A stretch of 64,000 nt of DNA from Fusibacter_A sp965140735 (GTDB lineage Bacteria > Bacillota > Clostridia > Peptostreptococcales > Acidaminobacteraceae), in assembly GCA_965140735.1 (NCBI GenBank), contig OZ223306.1:2542001-2606000 (forward strand), written 5' to 3'. The notes under the pieces were generated by a model. It was not told the origin of the DNA. It made no database searches and was given only the letters and a program-made list of their open reading frames with translations. A program made the position numbers and the translations under genes. Positions 53,778 to 62,164 of this stretch are shown here, in pieces (position 1 is the first letter of the stretch; every line of letters begins with the position of its first letter).

Positions 53778-54311
53778 ATGAAAGATATAGCTTTGCTCGT
53801 CGTGGATGTTCAAACGGCTCTAATAGAAGCACAACCCTACAACCAAATTCAAATGATAACGAATATCAATGATTTAATTTCTGAGGCAAGAAAATATAAT
53901 AAAGAAGTCATTTTTGTAAGACATGATGACGGTGAAGGTTCTGAACTTGCACTTGGAACTCCAGACTGGGAGATTTATAAGGAACTCAACATATTACCTA
54001 CTGATATGATATTTGAAAAACAATACAACAGTGCCTTTCACAAAACTGATCTCGATACTTATTTGAAATCTAAGGGTATCCATACGCTTGTCTTAATGGG
54101 CCTTCAAACAGAATATTGCATAGATGCAACTTTAAAACAGGCTTTTTCTTTGGATTATGAAATCTTAATTCCAAAGGATACGAATACAACTTTTGATAAC
54201 GAGTACTTATCAGGGGAAAAGCTTTACGAATTTTATAACAAAAGTATTTGGGATGGGAGATTCGGGAAGGTTTTAGATGTAGAGGTGGTTAGGGACAGGT
54301 TAAAAGACTAA
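53778..54311 (+). CDS. isochorismatase-family cysteine hydrolase
   Basis: 177 residues from the ATG at 53778, which has AAGGAAC upstream; an earlier ATG at 53757 lacks a site. The catalytic triad of the family is visible: Asp10 (LLVVDVQ), Lys81 (FEKQYNSAF) and Cys114 (TEYCIDATLKQAF), with the usual cis-peptide region GLQTEYC. Likely an amidase or nicotinamidase-like hydrolase; the substrate is unknown. It follows the synthase-like gene by 47 bp. Confidence 0.9.
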   Translation: MKDIALLVVDVQTALIEAQPYNQIQMITNINDLISEARKYNKEVIFVRHDDGEGSELALGTPDWEIYKELNILPTDMIFEKQYNSAFHKTDLDTYLKSKGIHTLVLMGLQTEYCIDATLKQAFSLDYEILIPKDTNTTFDNEYLSGEKLYEFYNKSIWDGRFGKVLDVEVVRDRLKD

Positions 54312-54364
54312 AGATCACTATAATAGAGTACTCTATCATATTCTAACTGAGTTATGAAAACACA

Positions 54365-54401
54365 AAACGAGCATTCTCAATTTATATTGAAATGCTCGTT
54401 T
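54365..54401. terminator. bidirectional terminator
   Basis: AAACGAGCATT (54365-54375) pairs with AATGCTCGTTT (54391-54401), followed by TATTTTGT. It lies between the convergent genes ending at 54311 and 54444. Confidence 0.85.
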
Positions 54402-54443
54402 ATTTTGTCACTAGTTTTTTCTGTGCATTTTTTTGCTTTTCAT

Positions 54444-55295
54444 TTACTTCTTACCCTTCATCTGCCCTACAATGGCAACACCCACTATAACCATCCCACC
54501 AATGATCTCACGAGTTGCTGGGACTTCTCCAAGTATTATAAAAGCCAATGCAATCCCATATACTGCCTCTAATGATGACACAATTCCCGCTAATTGAGCC
54601 GGTATCTTCTTCAAGCTACTGATAAACAGTGAATGTGCTAAAGCTGTGGTAATAACCCCTAAAAAAATTAATAGACCTATGTCAATAACTGAGGGCTTTG
54701 CTCGAACCCAAAAAACAAATGGCAATAAAAATAAAGTCGCTGTAATCTGCTCGTACACAGCGATAACTGTACTTTCATAAGACTTCGAAAGACCGCGATT
54801 AAATAGCGTCAAAACTGCGTATGCAAAAGCAGAAAATAAACCCATCAAAATACTCAAAGTCAGCTGATTCTTGAAGTTATACTCAGGAAAAGTAATGCCT
54901 ATGCCCACTAGTATTAAAAAGGCCATTATCACATTTCTAATTTTTAACCGTTCTTTAAAAAAAAGAGGTTCAAGAAATGTCACAAACAAAGGAAATGTTG
55001 CAAAAGTAATCGTACCAATGGCAACTGACGACATCTGAATCGTCTTTAAAAAAGACCACCAATGAAGTGCCAAAATAACACCTGCTAAAAGCATCACAAT
55101 AAAATGCTTTCGACTTTCAAGCTTAATTTCTTGATGCTTAACCATACAAAATAAAAGCAATGCAATGGATGAGAAAAATACACGTCCAAATGTAATTGCA
55201 ATTGCAGGCAATGGTATAAATTTAGCAAATAGCCCCGCCATACCAAATAAGAAAACAGATAAATTTACAGAAAGCAGCGCTTTATTTCTGTTCAT
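54444..55295 (-). CDS. EamA/DMT-superfamily exporter
   Basis: 283 residues from the ATG at 55295, with AGAGGAAG upstream; an in-frame ATG at 55352 overlaps the -10 promoter box and cannot be used. Ten hydrophobic helices form two EamA repeats (about 1-140 and 145-283). The family exports small metabolites or drugs. It is divergent from the MarR gene at 55444, which carries palindromic operators in the shared region, so MarR control is likely. Confidence 0.9.
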   Translation of the reverse strand: MNRNKALLSVNLSVFLFGMAGLFAKFIPLPAIAITFGRVFFSSIALLLFCMVKHQEIKLESRKHFIVMLLAGVILALHWWSFLKTIQMSSVAIGTITFATFPLFVTFLEPLFFKERLKIRNVIMAFLILVGIGITFPEYNFKNQLTLSILMGLFSAFAYAVLTLFNRGLSKSYESTVIAVYEQITATLFLLPFVFWVRAKPSVIDIGLLIFLGVITTALAHSLFISSLKKIPAQLAGIVSSLEAVYGIALAFIILGEVPATREIIGGMVIVGVAIVGQMKGKK

Positions 55296-55350
55296 ATTAA
55301 AACTTCCTCTACTTAGATCATTCTCAATTCTCGAATTATAAGTCTTTTTC

Positions 55351-55380
55351 ATTATAGCATTTGACTGGATCAGATGTGAA
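55351..55380 (-). promoter_or_regulatory. promoter of the EamA exporter
   Basis: On the minus strand TTCACA (55380-55375) and TATAAT (55356-55351) are separated by 18 bp, about 55 bp before the start codon at 55295. Confidence 0.75.
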
Positions 55381-55415
55381 ATTCTTTTAAATATTAATTA
55401 TTTGCACTTGACATG

Positions 55416-55443
55416 TTAGTATGCTAAATGTTAGTATACTAAC
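55416..55443. promoter_or_regulatory. tandem palindromic MarR operators
   Basis: TTAGTATGCTAA (55416-55427, one mismatch) and GTTAGTATACTAAC (55430-55443, perfect) abut the MarR start codon and overlap its promoter (TTGACA at 55408-55413). These are typical MarR autoregulatory sites. Confidence 0.8.
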
Positions 55444-55872
55444 ATGGATGAATATAAAAATGAAATCACACTGAATTGTCTGGCTTTTCAATTAAGCCAA
55501 GCACGAAAAAAAGTTCAAAAATGGTATGAGCAACAACTCAGTCCAATGGGATTAAGTACATCTTATGTTTATGTTATGGAGGTCATAAAAGAGTATGGAC
55601 CATCCTCTTTGACTTTTGTTGCTCAACAACTTGAGATCGAACGTGCCACTGCAAGTACTCTACTATCACGCATGGAACGAGATGATTTTATAATACGACG
55701 TTCTTCTAACGGAAGACGTTCTATTGAAATTCACTTAACTGAAAAAGGGCATGCCGTGTTGCAAGAAGCGCTGTCTATCCTTAAAAACACAGATTTAACC
55801 CTAGATGAATTGCTCGGCGGCAATTTAGAGGTTATCAAAACTGCCCTAATTGATCTCAATAAACACTTGTAA
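55444..55872 (+). CDS. MarR-family transcriptional regulator
   Basis: 142 residues with a winged helix-turn-helix (about 50-110: SSLTFVAQQLEIERATASTLLSRMERDDFIIRRSSNGRRSIEIHLTEKG). The ATG directly follows a perfect palindrome and has no Shine-Dalgarno site, so its mRNA may be leaderless or start very close to the ATG. It is co-directional with the YCII-like gene (23 bp) and divergent from the EamA exporter; it probably represses both. Confidence 0.92.
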   Translation: MDEYKNEITLNCLAFQLSQARKKVQKWYEQQLSPMGLSTSYVYVMEVIKEYGPSSLTFVAQQLEIERATASTLLSRMERDDFIIRRSSNGRRSIEIHLTEKGHAVLQEALSILKNTDLTLDELLGGNLEVIKTALIDLNKHL

Positions 55873-55895
55873 AAAATATTGCAAAGGAGCTTACT

Positions 55896-56210
55896 ATGAA
55901 AAAATTTATTGTCTATTTGTCAGACAAGCAAAAAGAACTTATGACAAAAGAACTTGTAACACAACATGCTGCCTATTTGTTATCACTCAAGAATAAGAAT
56001 GTACTCCCCTTTTGTGGTCCATGTCATGATGGCAACGCATTGATGATTATTGATGCAATTGACGCTGAGGAAGCACGGACTTATGTAGAGGGCGATCCAT
56101 TTTCAAAAGTAGATTATTATAGGACTAGAAAAATTGTTGAAGTTGATGAAGCCACACCAGAAAACAATTTTTTAATTGATGAAGTCATTGAGTTTTTAGA
56201 GCAAAAATAA
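55896..56210 (+). CDS. YCII-related protein
   Basis: 104 residues, a small ferredoxin-like dimeric alpha/beta domain of the YciI type (FIVYLSDKQKELMTKELVTQHAAYLLSLKNKNVLPFCGP, YVEGDPFSK). Family members include dehalogenase- and oxygenase-like enzymes; the function here is unknown. AAAGGAG precedes the ATG. Second gene of the MarR operon, suggesting a role in detoxifying the MarR ligand (inference). Confidence 0.85.
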   Translation: MKKFIVYLSDKQKELMTKELVTQHAAYLLSLKNKNVLPFCGPCHDGNALMIIDAIDAEEARTYVEGDPFSKVDYYRTRKIVEVDEATPENNFLIDEVIEFLEQK

Positions 56211-56239
56211 GCCTTTGCCGCCAAAACTAATGATTTATA

Positions 56240-56283
56240 ACAAGATTTGAGTCTCAGAGAAAACCTTTTGACTCAAATCTTGT
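56240..56283. terminator. hairpin between convergent genes
   Basis: ACAAGATTTGAGTC (56240-56253) pairs perfectly with GACTCAAATCTTGT (56270-56283). The T-tract is weak on both sides, so termination efficiency is uncertain. Confidence 0.65.
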
Positions 56284-56286
56284 CCC

Positions 56287-57069
56287 CTAAAAATAAAATC
56301 TAAGCAATCTCGTCTTGGAATAAGCACCTGCACTCTCCATACTCTTCTTGGAATTATGATTGTAATACCAACACCCAGAATGTGCCTCTAGACCTCTTGA
56401 TTCAACCATACTTTGGAGATGCTTTAAAATGCCAGTGGCATAACCTTGCTGTCTCTTTTCTTCAAGAACGTACATCCCAATACTGCCAATGCTGGAAACT
56501 ACCCGACCGTATTCGATTACGCCGAACCCAACGAGTTCACTTTCTTTTTCAACTAAATAGACTTTATAATAATCACTTCCAACCAATACTTTCTCAGCAG
56601 AATCAACCTCAAAGAAGTCTTCTGTCAGTGTGAAAAGCCGTGTATCTTCAAGTGTCTTAGCCTCTCTAAAAGTAAGGTCATGTTGATACTGACTTTTAAT
56701 AAGTTTGTCAGTATAAATCGAAAAATAAGCCTGTTTTTCAATTCTTTCAAAATTGTCAATGCAGTGACTTAAAAAGAATTCATCACCTGTTGCCACAAGG
56801 GCATTGGTCACTTTTTCAAATTGTTTTATGCGTGCAAATAGTAATTGCCCGTGATTGGCATACTTTTCTATCACATGAAAAAGAGTAATCATAGATTCTT
56901 CATAAATGGCAAAAAATCCGATGGGCTCATCACCAGAAATAAACTGATAAAAATGACTTGCCAACACATGATCTTCCCAATAGGAATCAATTGTAATCTT
57001 ATTTTGTTCAAAATAGGCCCTTACCTCTAGTTCAATCTCTGACCATTCACACTTTTTACAGGTAATCAT
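56287..57069 (-). CDS. GNAT-family N-acetyltransferase
   Basis: 260 residues from the ATG at 57069, just after the rsgA stop, with GTGAGG upstream; a GTG at 57090 would overlap rsgA by 20 bp. The C-terminal GNAT fold has VGFGVIEYGRVVSSIGSIGMYV and the acetyl-CoA loop RQQGYATGI. The N-terminal 130 residues form a second, divergent acetyltransferase-like or accessory half. The substrate is unknown. It is co-transcribed with rsgA. Confidence 0.87.
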   Translation of the reverse strand: MITCKKCEWSEIELEVRAYFEQNKITIDSYWEDHVLASHFYQFISGDEPIGFFAIYEESMITLFHVIEKYANHGQLLFARIKQFEKVTNALVATGDEFFLSHCIDNFERIEKQAYFSIYTDKLIKSQYQHDLTFREAKTLEDTRLFTLTEDFFEVDSAEKVLVGSDYYKVYLVEKESELVGFGVIEYGRVVSSIGSIGMYVLEEKRQQGYATGILKHLQSMVESRGLEAHSGCWYYNHNSKKSMESAGAYSKTRLLRFYF

Positions 57070-57070
57070 C

Positions 57071-58180
57071 CTAGTAATCCTCACTTTCACGTCTTATAAT
57101 CTTATTTTTATTTTCTCTTTTTACATGATAATTGTTCTGCATCTTATCGAGTGCACGCTCTTTTTGTCTCATCTTTTGTTCCAAATGTTTTTGCTCTCTT
57201 TGGAGCTTTTGCCAACTATCCCAGTGTTCCTGCTTAAGCTGTCCAGACTTTAACGCCTCTTGGATAGAACATCCTGGCTCCTTTTTATGACTACAATTGT
57301 TAAATTTACACGACGCTATCAATTGCTCAATATCTCCAAAGAAATGGGACATCCCCTCTTCAGCATCCCAAAGTGCAAGTGATCTCATACCGGGAGTATC
57401 CAATATCATCCCCCCTTCTGGCAAAAGTACCAGTTCTCTATGAGTTGTCGTATGGCGCCCTTTACTGTCATATTCACGAATATCTTGCGTCTCTAAAATC
57501 TCAATGCCCATTAAAGTGTTCACAAGGGTAGACTTTCCGACACCTGATGATCCCAAAAGTGCCACAGTGACGCCTTCTTTAAAATAGGGTTTAATCGCTT
57601 CTATCCCTGCTCCTGTAAGCGAACTAATCGCATGTACATCCACACCCATAGCAATTTCATTAACCGTTTGAACGTTCTCTAAAAAGTCATCGCAGAGATC
57701 GCTCTTTGTAAGGACTACCACAGGTGTTGCACCACTCTCCCATGTTGCGATCAAATAACGTTCAAGCCTTTTAGGATTGAAATCTTTATTCAGCGACTGC
57801 ACTAAAAATACGGTATCCACATTTGTTGCTACAATCTGTTCTTTGATTTCAGTACCTGCAGCCATCCTCGAAAATTTTGTTTTTCGTTGCATTAGGCCTT
57901 CAAAATGAATTTCATCTTCTTGATATTCATCTACAGTTACAATGACCCAGTCCCCCACAGCCAGCTGTATATCATGTTGTGTAGGTCTTCCCAGCCATTT
58001 TTCGCCGTGTTCAGTTATAACCTTAAACCGCTGACCATAATCCAAGATAATTCGACCTCGATGCAATTTTTTTTCTGAGTTTTGCTGATTATTTATAATT
58101 TCTGTCCACTGTGATTCCAGTTGTGTCGTCCAGCCATATGCGTTTAAATCTATTGTTTCAATATAATTTTGTTCTTTCAA
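57071..58180 (-). CDS. rsgA: ribosome small-subunit-dependent GTPase A
   Basis: 369 residues from the TTG at 58180, with a perfect AAGGAGG at 5-nt spacing; longer frames upstream reach into leader hairpins and do not match the family N-terminus. An OB-fold (about 35-95) precedes a circularly permuted GTPase with TKSD (G4) before GSSGVGKST (G1) and DTPGMR (G3). A zinc knuckle (C-x6-C-x-H-x6-C: SCKFNNCSHKKEPGC) follows, then a basic coiled C-terminus. It matures the 30S subunit. Its long attenuator-like leader and a GNAT partner suggest a regulated, possibly secondary copy. Confidence 0.93.
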   Translation of the reverse strand: MKEQNYIETIDLNAYGWTTQLESQWTEIINNQQNSEKKLHRGRIILDYGQRFKVITEHGEKWLGRPTQHDIQLAVGDWVIVTVDEYQEDEIHFEGLMQRKTKFSRMAAGTEIKEQIVATNVDTVFLVQSLNKDFNPKRLERYLIATWESGATPVVVLTKSDLCDDFLENVQTVNEIAMGVDVHAISSLTGAGIEAIKPYFKEGVTVALLGSSGVGKSTLVNTLMGIEILETQDIREYDSKGRHTTTHRELVLLPEGGMILDTPGMRSLALWDAEEGMSHFFGDIEQLIASCKFNNCSHKKEPGCSIQEALKSGQLKQEHWDSWQKLQREQKHLEQKMRQKERALDKMQNNYHVKRENKNKIIRRESEDY

Positions 58181-58328
58181 ATTTGCCTCCTTGGCGTCAT
58201 AAATATTGTTTTCATTGTTTTTACTATCGTTTTCTGTATTTATAAATTGGATAGCAACCACCTCCTTGGGGTTTCATAACATGAGTTTTCACAACCCACA
58301 ATTCCATAATATGGAATCTAAAAGGCGT

Positions 58329-58358
58329 AAAAAAGCCCGCAGAACGATCTTCTACGGG
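58329..58358 (-). terminator. leader terminator 2 of rsgA
   Basis: On the minus strand CCCGTAGAA pairs with TTCTGCGGG (one G-T) around a 5-nt loop, followed by CTTTTTTA. Confidence 0.85.
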
Positions 58359-58395
58359 TTGTAATCTCATTACTCTTGTGGCTAAAAAAGGGCAT

Positions 58396-58419
58396 AAAAA
58401 AACACGCCTTCTTCGCGCG
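58396..58419 (-). terminator. leader terminator 1 of rsgA
   Basis: On the minus strand CGCGC pairs with GCGTG around GAAGAAG, followed by a run of seven T residues. Confidence 0.65.
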
Positions 58420-58495
58420 CATATTTTCCACGTTATAGATTGCTCAGGTTTTTTGGCACTGTTCCCATTCACAGGATACAGGACCTCATATTCAA

Positions 58496-58531
58496 TTAAT
58501 GTTTTAGGACCTCAATTAACGATTTTCTCAT
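58496..58531 (-). CDS. 11-residue leader peptide of the rsgA operon
   Basis: MRKSLIEVLKH, starting at an ATG with GGAAGGAG at 7-nt spacing, one of the better ribosome sites in the window, and ending in TAA. It lies about 60 nt after the predicted transcription start and upstream of both leader terminators. The context makes it a candidate translation sensor; peptide function is inferred. Confidence 0.6.
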   Translation of the reverse strand: MRKSLIEVLKH

Positions 58532-58600
58532 AATACTGCTCCTTCCTTTGCTCTAATAGCAACACACTAAAAAGATACTACTTTAAGATATTACTTTTTT

Positions 58601-58629
58601 ATCATAAAACAAGCATATAAATTTGTCAA
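58601..58629 (-). promoter_or_regulatory. sigma-A promoter of the rsgA leader transcript
   Basis: On the minus strand TTGACA (58629-58624) and TATGAT (58606-58601) are spaced by exactly 17 bp. Confidence 0.88.
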
Positions 58630-58707
58630 GCTATATTTTTTATTTATTCTTTTTATCTCAGCCTCAATAATACGAACGTTTTTTCTTAAAAAATTTCCAT
58701 CGTTCTA

Positions 58708-58736
58708 TTGACTAACGGACATTAAATCATTAAAAT
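58708..58736 (+). promoter_or_regulatory. promoter of the NCS2 permease gene
   Basis: TTGACT (58708-58713) and TAAAAT (58731-58736) with 17-bp spacing, about 108 bp before the start codon. No purine riboswitch core was found in the leader. Confidence 0.7.
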
Positions 58737-58844
58737 ATTTTACTGTAAGGTATTATAAAATAAAAATTCACTTTAAAATGGCTGTTGACTGTTGAAACAG
58801 ATGCTATGTATTAGAGTTTATTCAATTCAAATTTAGGAGGACAA

Positions 58845-60176
58845 ATGGAAAAAAATACTCAGATCTACGATATTAATGGTGTACCACCCCTTAAAACCGC
58901 AATTCCTTTAGGTTTACAGCATGTTTTAGCTATGTTCACTGGTAACGTAGCACCACTCATTATCCTTGCTAATGTGCTTGGTTTGCCCGTAGAAGAGAGA
59001 TCTTTCCTTATTCAAGCGGCTATGTTCGTTGCAGGACTCACGACTTTGATTCAACTTTATCCACTGGGACCAATCGGTGCACGTTTACCAATCGTTCAAG
59101 GCACAAGCTTTGGATTTTTACCAACTTGTATTGCAATTTCCGCGAAATACGGCCTTGCTGGTATTTTGGGTGCTACTTTTATAGGGGGATTCTTTGAAAT
59201 GGGCCTAGGTGTCTTTTTAAAACCCCTCAGAAAATATTTTCCACCAGTCGTTACTGGTACAGTTTTATTATCTATAGGGCTTTCTTTACTGCCAACCGGG
59301 ATAAAATATTTCGCTGGTGGTGCTGGTGCTGCTGATTTCGGATCGCTATCTAATCTACTCCTTGGTACGATTGTTCTGGTTACTATATTATTCTTTAAGC
59401 AATTTACAAAAGGCATCTCAAGTATGTCCGCAATTCTAATTGGTTTATTCGTAGGTTATCTCGTAGCAATTCCAATGGGAAAATTAGATTTTTCTGCTGT
59501 TAGCTCTGCTGCATGGTTCGCTTTCCCAACACCTCTTAAGTTCGGTATGACTTTTCATCTAGATGCAATTGCTGCAATGCTTTTAATGTATATTGTAACT
59601 GCAGTTGAAACAGTCGGAGATATCTCTGGTATTACCATAGGTGGCGCAAATCGAGAGGCTACGGATAAAGAACTCTCTGGTGGTGTCATGGCAGATGGGC
59701 TTGCAAGTTCCATCGCTGCTATCTTTAATGTACTTCCAAATACTTCGTACAGTCAAAATGTTGGTATCGTTACTTTAACAGGTATCATGAGCCGCTTTGT
59801 CGTTGCAATGGGAGCTGGCTTCCTAATCATTGCTGGTTTATTTCCTAAAATCGGGGCAGTTGTTGCAGTTATGCCTTCAAGTGTATTAGGTGGTGCTGCA
59901 ATTGTCATGTTCTCTATGATCGCTATCAGCGGTATTAACTTAATCACTAAAGATGCCCTTAAAGGTAAAAACAGCATCGTGGTGGCAGTTGCATTGGGCC
60001 TTGGCTTTGGACTCGGATCAGTTCCAGAGGCACTGGTCAATCTTCCAGAAACGTTAAAACTAATCTTTGGTGGTTCTGGTATCGTTGTTACAGGTCTTAT
60101 TGCTATTTTTCTAAATATCATCTTACCTGAAGATGATAATGTATTAAATGAAAATTTACAGGAAAATGCTGCCTAA
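58845..60176 (+). CDS. NCS2-family uracil/xanthine permease
   Basis: 443 residues with about 14 hydrophobic segments. The family signatures QHVLAMFTGNVAPLIILAN (near 25), GTSFGFLPT and the TAVETVGDISGIT helix (near 250), which carries the substrate-binding Glu, are all present. It imports a nucleobase by proton symport; which base cannot be told with confidence. TAGGAGG precedes the ATG. Single gene with a terminator at 60205-60256. Confidence 0.95.
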   Translation: MEKNTQIYDINGVPPLKTAIPLGLQHVLAMFTGNVAPLIILANVLGLPVEERSFLIQAAMFVAGLTTLIQLYPLGPIGARLPIVQGTSFGFLPTCIAISAKYGLAGILGATFIGGFFEMGLGVFLKPLRKYFPPVVTGTVLLSIGLSLLPTGIKYFAGGAGAADFGSLSNLLLGTIVLVTILFFKQFTKGISSMSAILIGLFVGYLVAIPMGKLDFSAVSSAAWFAFPTPLKFGMTFHLDAIAAMLLMYIVTAVETVGDISGITIGGANREATDKELSGGVMADGLASSIAAIFNVLPNTSYSQNVGIVTLTGIMSRFVVAMGAGFLIIAGLFPKIGAVVAVMPSSVLGGAAIVMFSMIAISGINLITKDALKGKNSIVVAVALGLGFGLGSVPEALVNLPETLKLIFGGSGIVVTGLIAIFLNIILPEDDNVLNENLQENAA

Positions 60177-60204
60177 AAAAAGAACTATTAGATATGATAT
60201 AAAG

Positions 60205-60256
60205 AGCCTTAAGAACATTGTGCGCTATACAAATGTGCAACCATGTTTTTAAGGCT
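60205..60256 (+). terminator. intrinsic terminator of the permease gene
   Basis: AGCCTTAAGAACAT (60205-60218) pairs with ATGTTTTTAAGGCT (60243-60256), followed by TTTCCTT. Confidence 0.85.
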
Positions 60257-60276
60257 TTTCCTTACTTTCACACCTT

Positions 60277-60320
60277 TTGAGGTTGAATATATTTTATGGT
60301 ATAATAGAAGAAAATACCAT
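60277..60320 (+). promoter_or_regulatory. TetR gene promoter with inverted-repeat operator
   Basis: TTGAGG (60277-60282) and TATAAT (60300-60305), spaced 17 bp, with an extended TGG before the -10. The inverted repeat ATGGTAT (60296-60302) / ATACCAT (60314-60320) covers the -10, as expected for autoregulation. Confidence 0.7.
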
Positions 60321-60332
60321 TTGGAGGGCCTC

Positions 60333-60935
60333 ATGAGACCTAGCGCTAAAGTGACTATAACAAAGACCTTTAGACAGCTCATTCAAAATAAATCTTTAGA
60401 TAAGATAACCGTCACTGAAATTTGTGAAAAATCTTTTATCAATAGGCAGACCTTTTACAATCATTTTAGTGATCTTTTTGATATTTTTAGGACTCTTTTT
60501 CAAGATGAGATTTCAGAAGAGATCGCTCAAAATAGAACTTTTGAAAAATGGTGCGGCGGTTTTTTAGCAACACTCCATTATTTAAAAAATAATGCCCGTA
60601 TGGTTTTAAATGTATACAATTCTTCATATCGCTCAGAAGCAAATATGTTATTTATCAACATATCCAATCAGCTTTTGGATCATGTCGTAGATGAGTGTAT
60701 GAATAATATGAATATTGATCTCTTAGAACCAGATTGTCGCTTCATTGTCAATTTCTATAGGCATGTTTTTAACGGTCTTATGATGGACTGGGTAAATGAA
60801 GGCATGAAGGAAGAGCCTAATGTTCTCCTCAGAAAACTCCAACTAATGATTGATGGCAGTATTCCAAGATCAGTTGAAGCTTTTGCTGAAGAAGAGAAGT
60901 TACATTGGGGTACCCCTCAAAGCTCAAAAATCTAA
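60333..60935 (+). CDS. TetR/AcrR-family regulator
   Basis: 200 residues from the ATG at 60333 with GGAGGG upstream; an in-frame ATG at 60243 lies inside the preceding terminator and upstream of the promoter. The N-terminal helix-turn-helix (DKITVTEICEKSFINRQTFYNHFSDLFD) resembles the DhaS-like TetR group, and the C-terminal half is an all-helical ligand domain. It probably controls the downstream DUF5692 membrane protein gene. Confidence 0.9.
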   Translation: MRPSAKVTITKTFRQLIQNKSLDKITVTEICEKSFINRQTFYNHFSDLFDIFRTLFQDEISEEIAQNRTFEKWCGGFLATLHYLKNNARMVLNVYNSSYRSEANMLFINISNQLLDHVVDECMNNMNIDLLEPDCRFIVNFYRHVFNGLMMDWVNEGMKEEPNVLLRKLQLMIDGSIPRSVEAFAEEEKLHWGTPQSSKI

Positions 60936-60979
60936 AATAATCTGACGATCCCATGGCTTCTAAATAGCACAAATCTTTT

Positions 60980-61034
60980 GAAAGTGTCTTGATTATACAA
61001 GCATGAATTTATTTCAGCTTATATAGACACTTTC
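60980..61034 (+). terminator. intrinsic terminator of the TetR gene
   Basis: GAAAGTGTCT (60980-60989) pairs with AGACACTTTC (61025-61034), with an inner AAGC/GCTT stem, followed by eight T residues. It separates the TetR gene from the DUF5692 gene. Confidence 0.9.
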
Positions 61035-61075
61035 TTTTTTTTGTCTATTGAAGGCTCCTTGATAAAAAATATACA

Positions 61076-61085
61076 ATACATGTAT
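61076..61085. promoter_or_regulatory. palindrome ATACATGTAT upstream of the DUF5692 gene
   Basis: A perfect 10-bp palindrome adjoining a TACAAT (-10-like) element, about 30 bp before the start codon. It is a possible operator for the neighbouring TetR protein, although it is not the same sequence as the repeat at 60296-60320. Confidence 0.4.
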
Positions 61086-61114
61086 GAACTAATATTATTT
61101 ATGGAGGTTTTAAC

Positions 61115-62095
61115 ATGTTTACTTTTAACTATGTAGAAGGCGCAACACTCTTAAGTGTTTGGGGCGTTTGGATCGTTGTATTTGCTTTACTCTTTGGATT
61201 TAACGAAGTGGCAAGAAGATCTAAATGGATTGGTTTTTTCAGCTTTGTGATTTTACCAGCGGCATTATCCGTCCTATGGTTTACATCACTTAAAAATACC
61301 ACTTATACAGATTGGTTTCACTTAGCTAAAGTCTACTCTTCCACAGCAGGTTGTATAGGCTTTTGGTGTATCCGTCATGTCAGATTCACTTCTAAACGCA
61401 CAGGTAAAGAATGGCGTTTATCCGATCAAAAATGGGCACTTTGCTTTCCACCTCTTATTCTTTCCATCAACATTATAGAAGCTGTTCTTAGAGATTTCGA
61501 AGTTGGTATGCACTATATTGGTGGTGGTACTTTAGTGGATGAGGCTATGTATGTTCTAGGCGGTCCATGGAATTATATGAACGGTATTGCAGGCATTTTA
61601 AATATTATTGCCATTACAGGTTGGTTTGGCATCGTCATTCGTAAAAAAACAAAAGAAGACAGCAGTATGGATATGCTTTGGCCAGATATGCTTTGGTTCT
61701 GGATCATTGCATATGATATCTGGAATTTTGCTTACACTTACAATTGTCTTCCTGGTCATTCTTGGTATTGTGGATTTGCACTTCTTTTAGCGCCAACATT
61801 TTGTGCTTTCACGGTGGGAAAAGGCGCTTGGTTACAACATAGAGCTCAAACTTTGGCCATCTGGTGTATGTTTGCTCAAACATTCCCAGCATTTATTGAT
61901 AAGGGGCAATTCTTAGTTTCATCAACATATAATCCAACAATCATGTTCTTGGTCAGCTTTTTAGCACTTGCTTCAAATGTCGTTTTAATCATTTACATGT
62001 TCACTAAAATCTCTAAAACTAAACGTAATCCATACCTTGGTGAATTGTACACAGATCTTGATAAATATAAAGAAGTTGCTGCAATGGCTGAATAA
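61115..62095 (+). CDS. DUF5692-family membrane protein
   Basis: 326 residues with about eight hydrophobic helices and many conserved Trp residues (TLLSVWGVWIVVFALLFGFNE, IIAYDIWNFAYTYNCLPGHSWYCGFALLLAPT). It fits the DUF5692 family, of unknown function, common in anaerobic Firmicutes. The preceding TetR gene is its probable regulator. ATGGAGG precedes the ATG. Confidence 0.85.
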   Translation: MFTFNYVEGATLLSVWGVWIVVFALLFGFNEVARRSKWIGFFSFVILPAALSVLWFTSLKNTTYTDWFHLAKVYSSTAGCIGFWCIRHVRFTSKRTGKEWRLSDQKWALCFPPLILSINIIEAVLRDFEVGMHYIGGGTLVDEAMYVLGGPWNYMNGIAGILNIIAITGWFGIVIRKKTKEDSSMDMLWPDMLWFWIIAYDIWNFAYTYNCLPGHSWYCGFALLLAPTFCAFTVGKGAWLQHRAQTLAIWCMFAQTFPAFIDKGQFLVSSTYNPTIMFLVSFLALASNVVLIIYMFTKISKTKRNPYLGELYTDLDKYKEVAAMAE

Positions 62096-62164
62096 TTAAA
62101 GCTATAATCACTTATATGCAAGAATATCTAAAAGGAGAAGGTAAATAAACGATTATGGAATTGC

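Larger units (their letters stand above)
58181..58623 (-). promoter_or_regulatory. attenuator-type leader of rsgA
   Basis: The transcript from the promoter at 58601-58629 would carry about 410 nt before rsgA. It holds a short peptide ORF with a strong ribosome site (58496-58531), a repeated GAGGTCCT, and two successive terminator hairpins (58396-58419 and 58329-58358). This is the layout of ribosome-mediated attenuation, as known upstream of several antibiotic-resistance genes. Confidence 0.65.

Noticed and set aside
58224..58472. 82-codon open frame on the minus strand upstream of rsgA
   Set aside because: It spans the leader terminators, has no ribosome site and shows no protein-like composition; its openness is chance.
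58737..58844. Possible purine riboswitch before the NCS2 permease
   Set aside because: The conserved three-way-junction core of purine riboswitches is absent; only a promoter and a ribosome site are seen.
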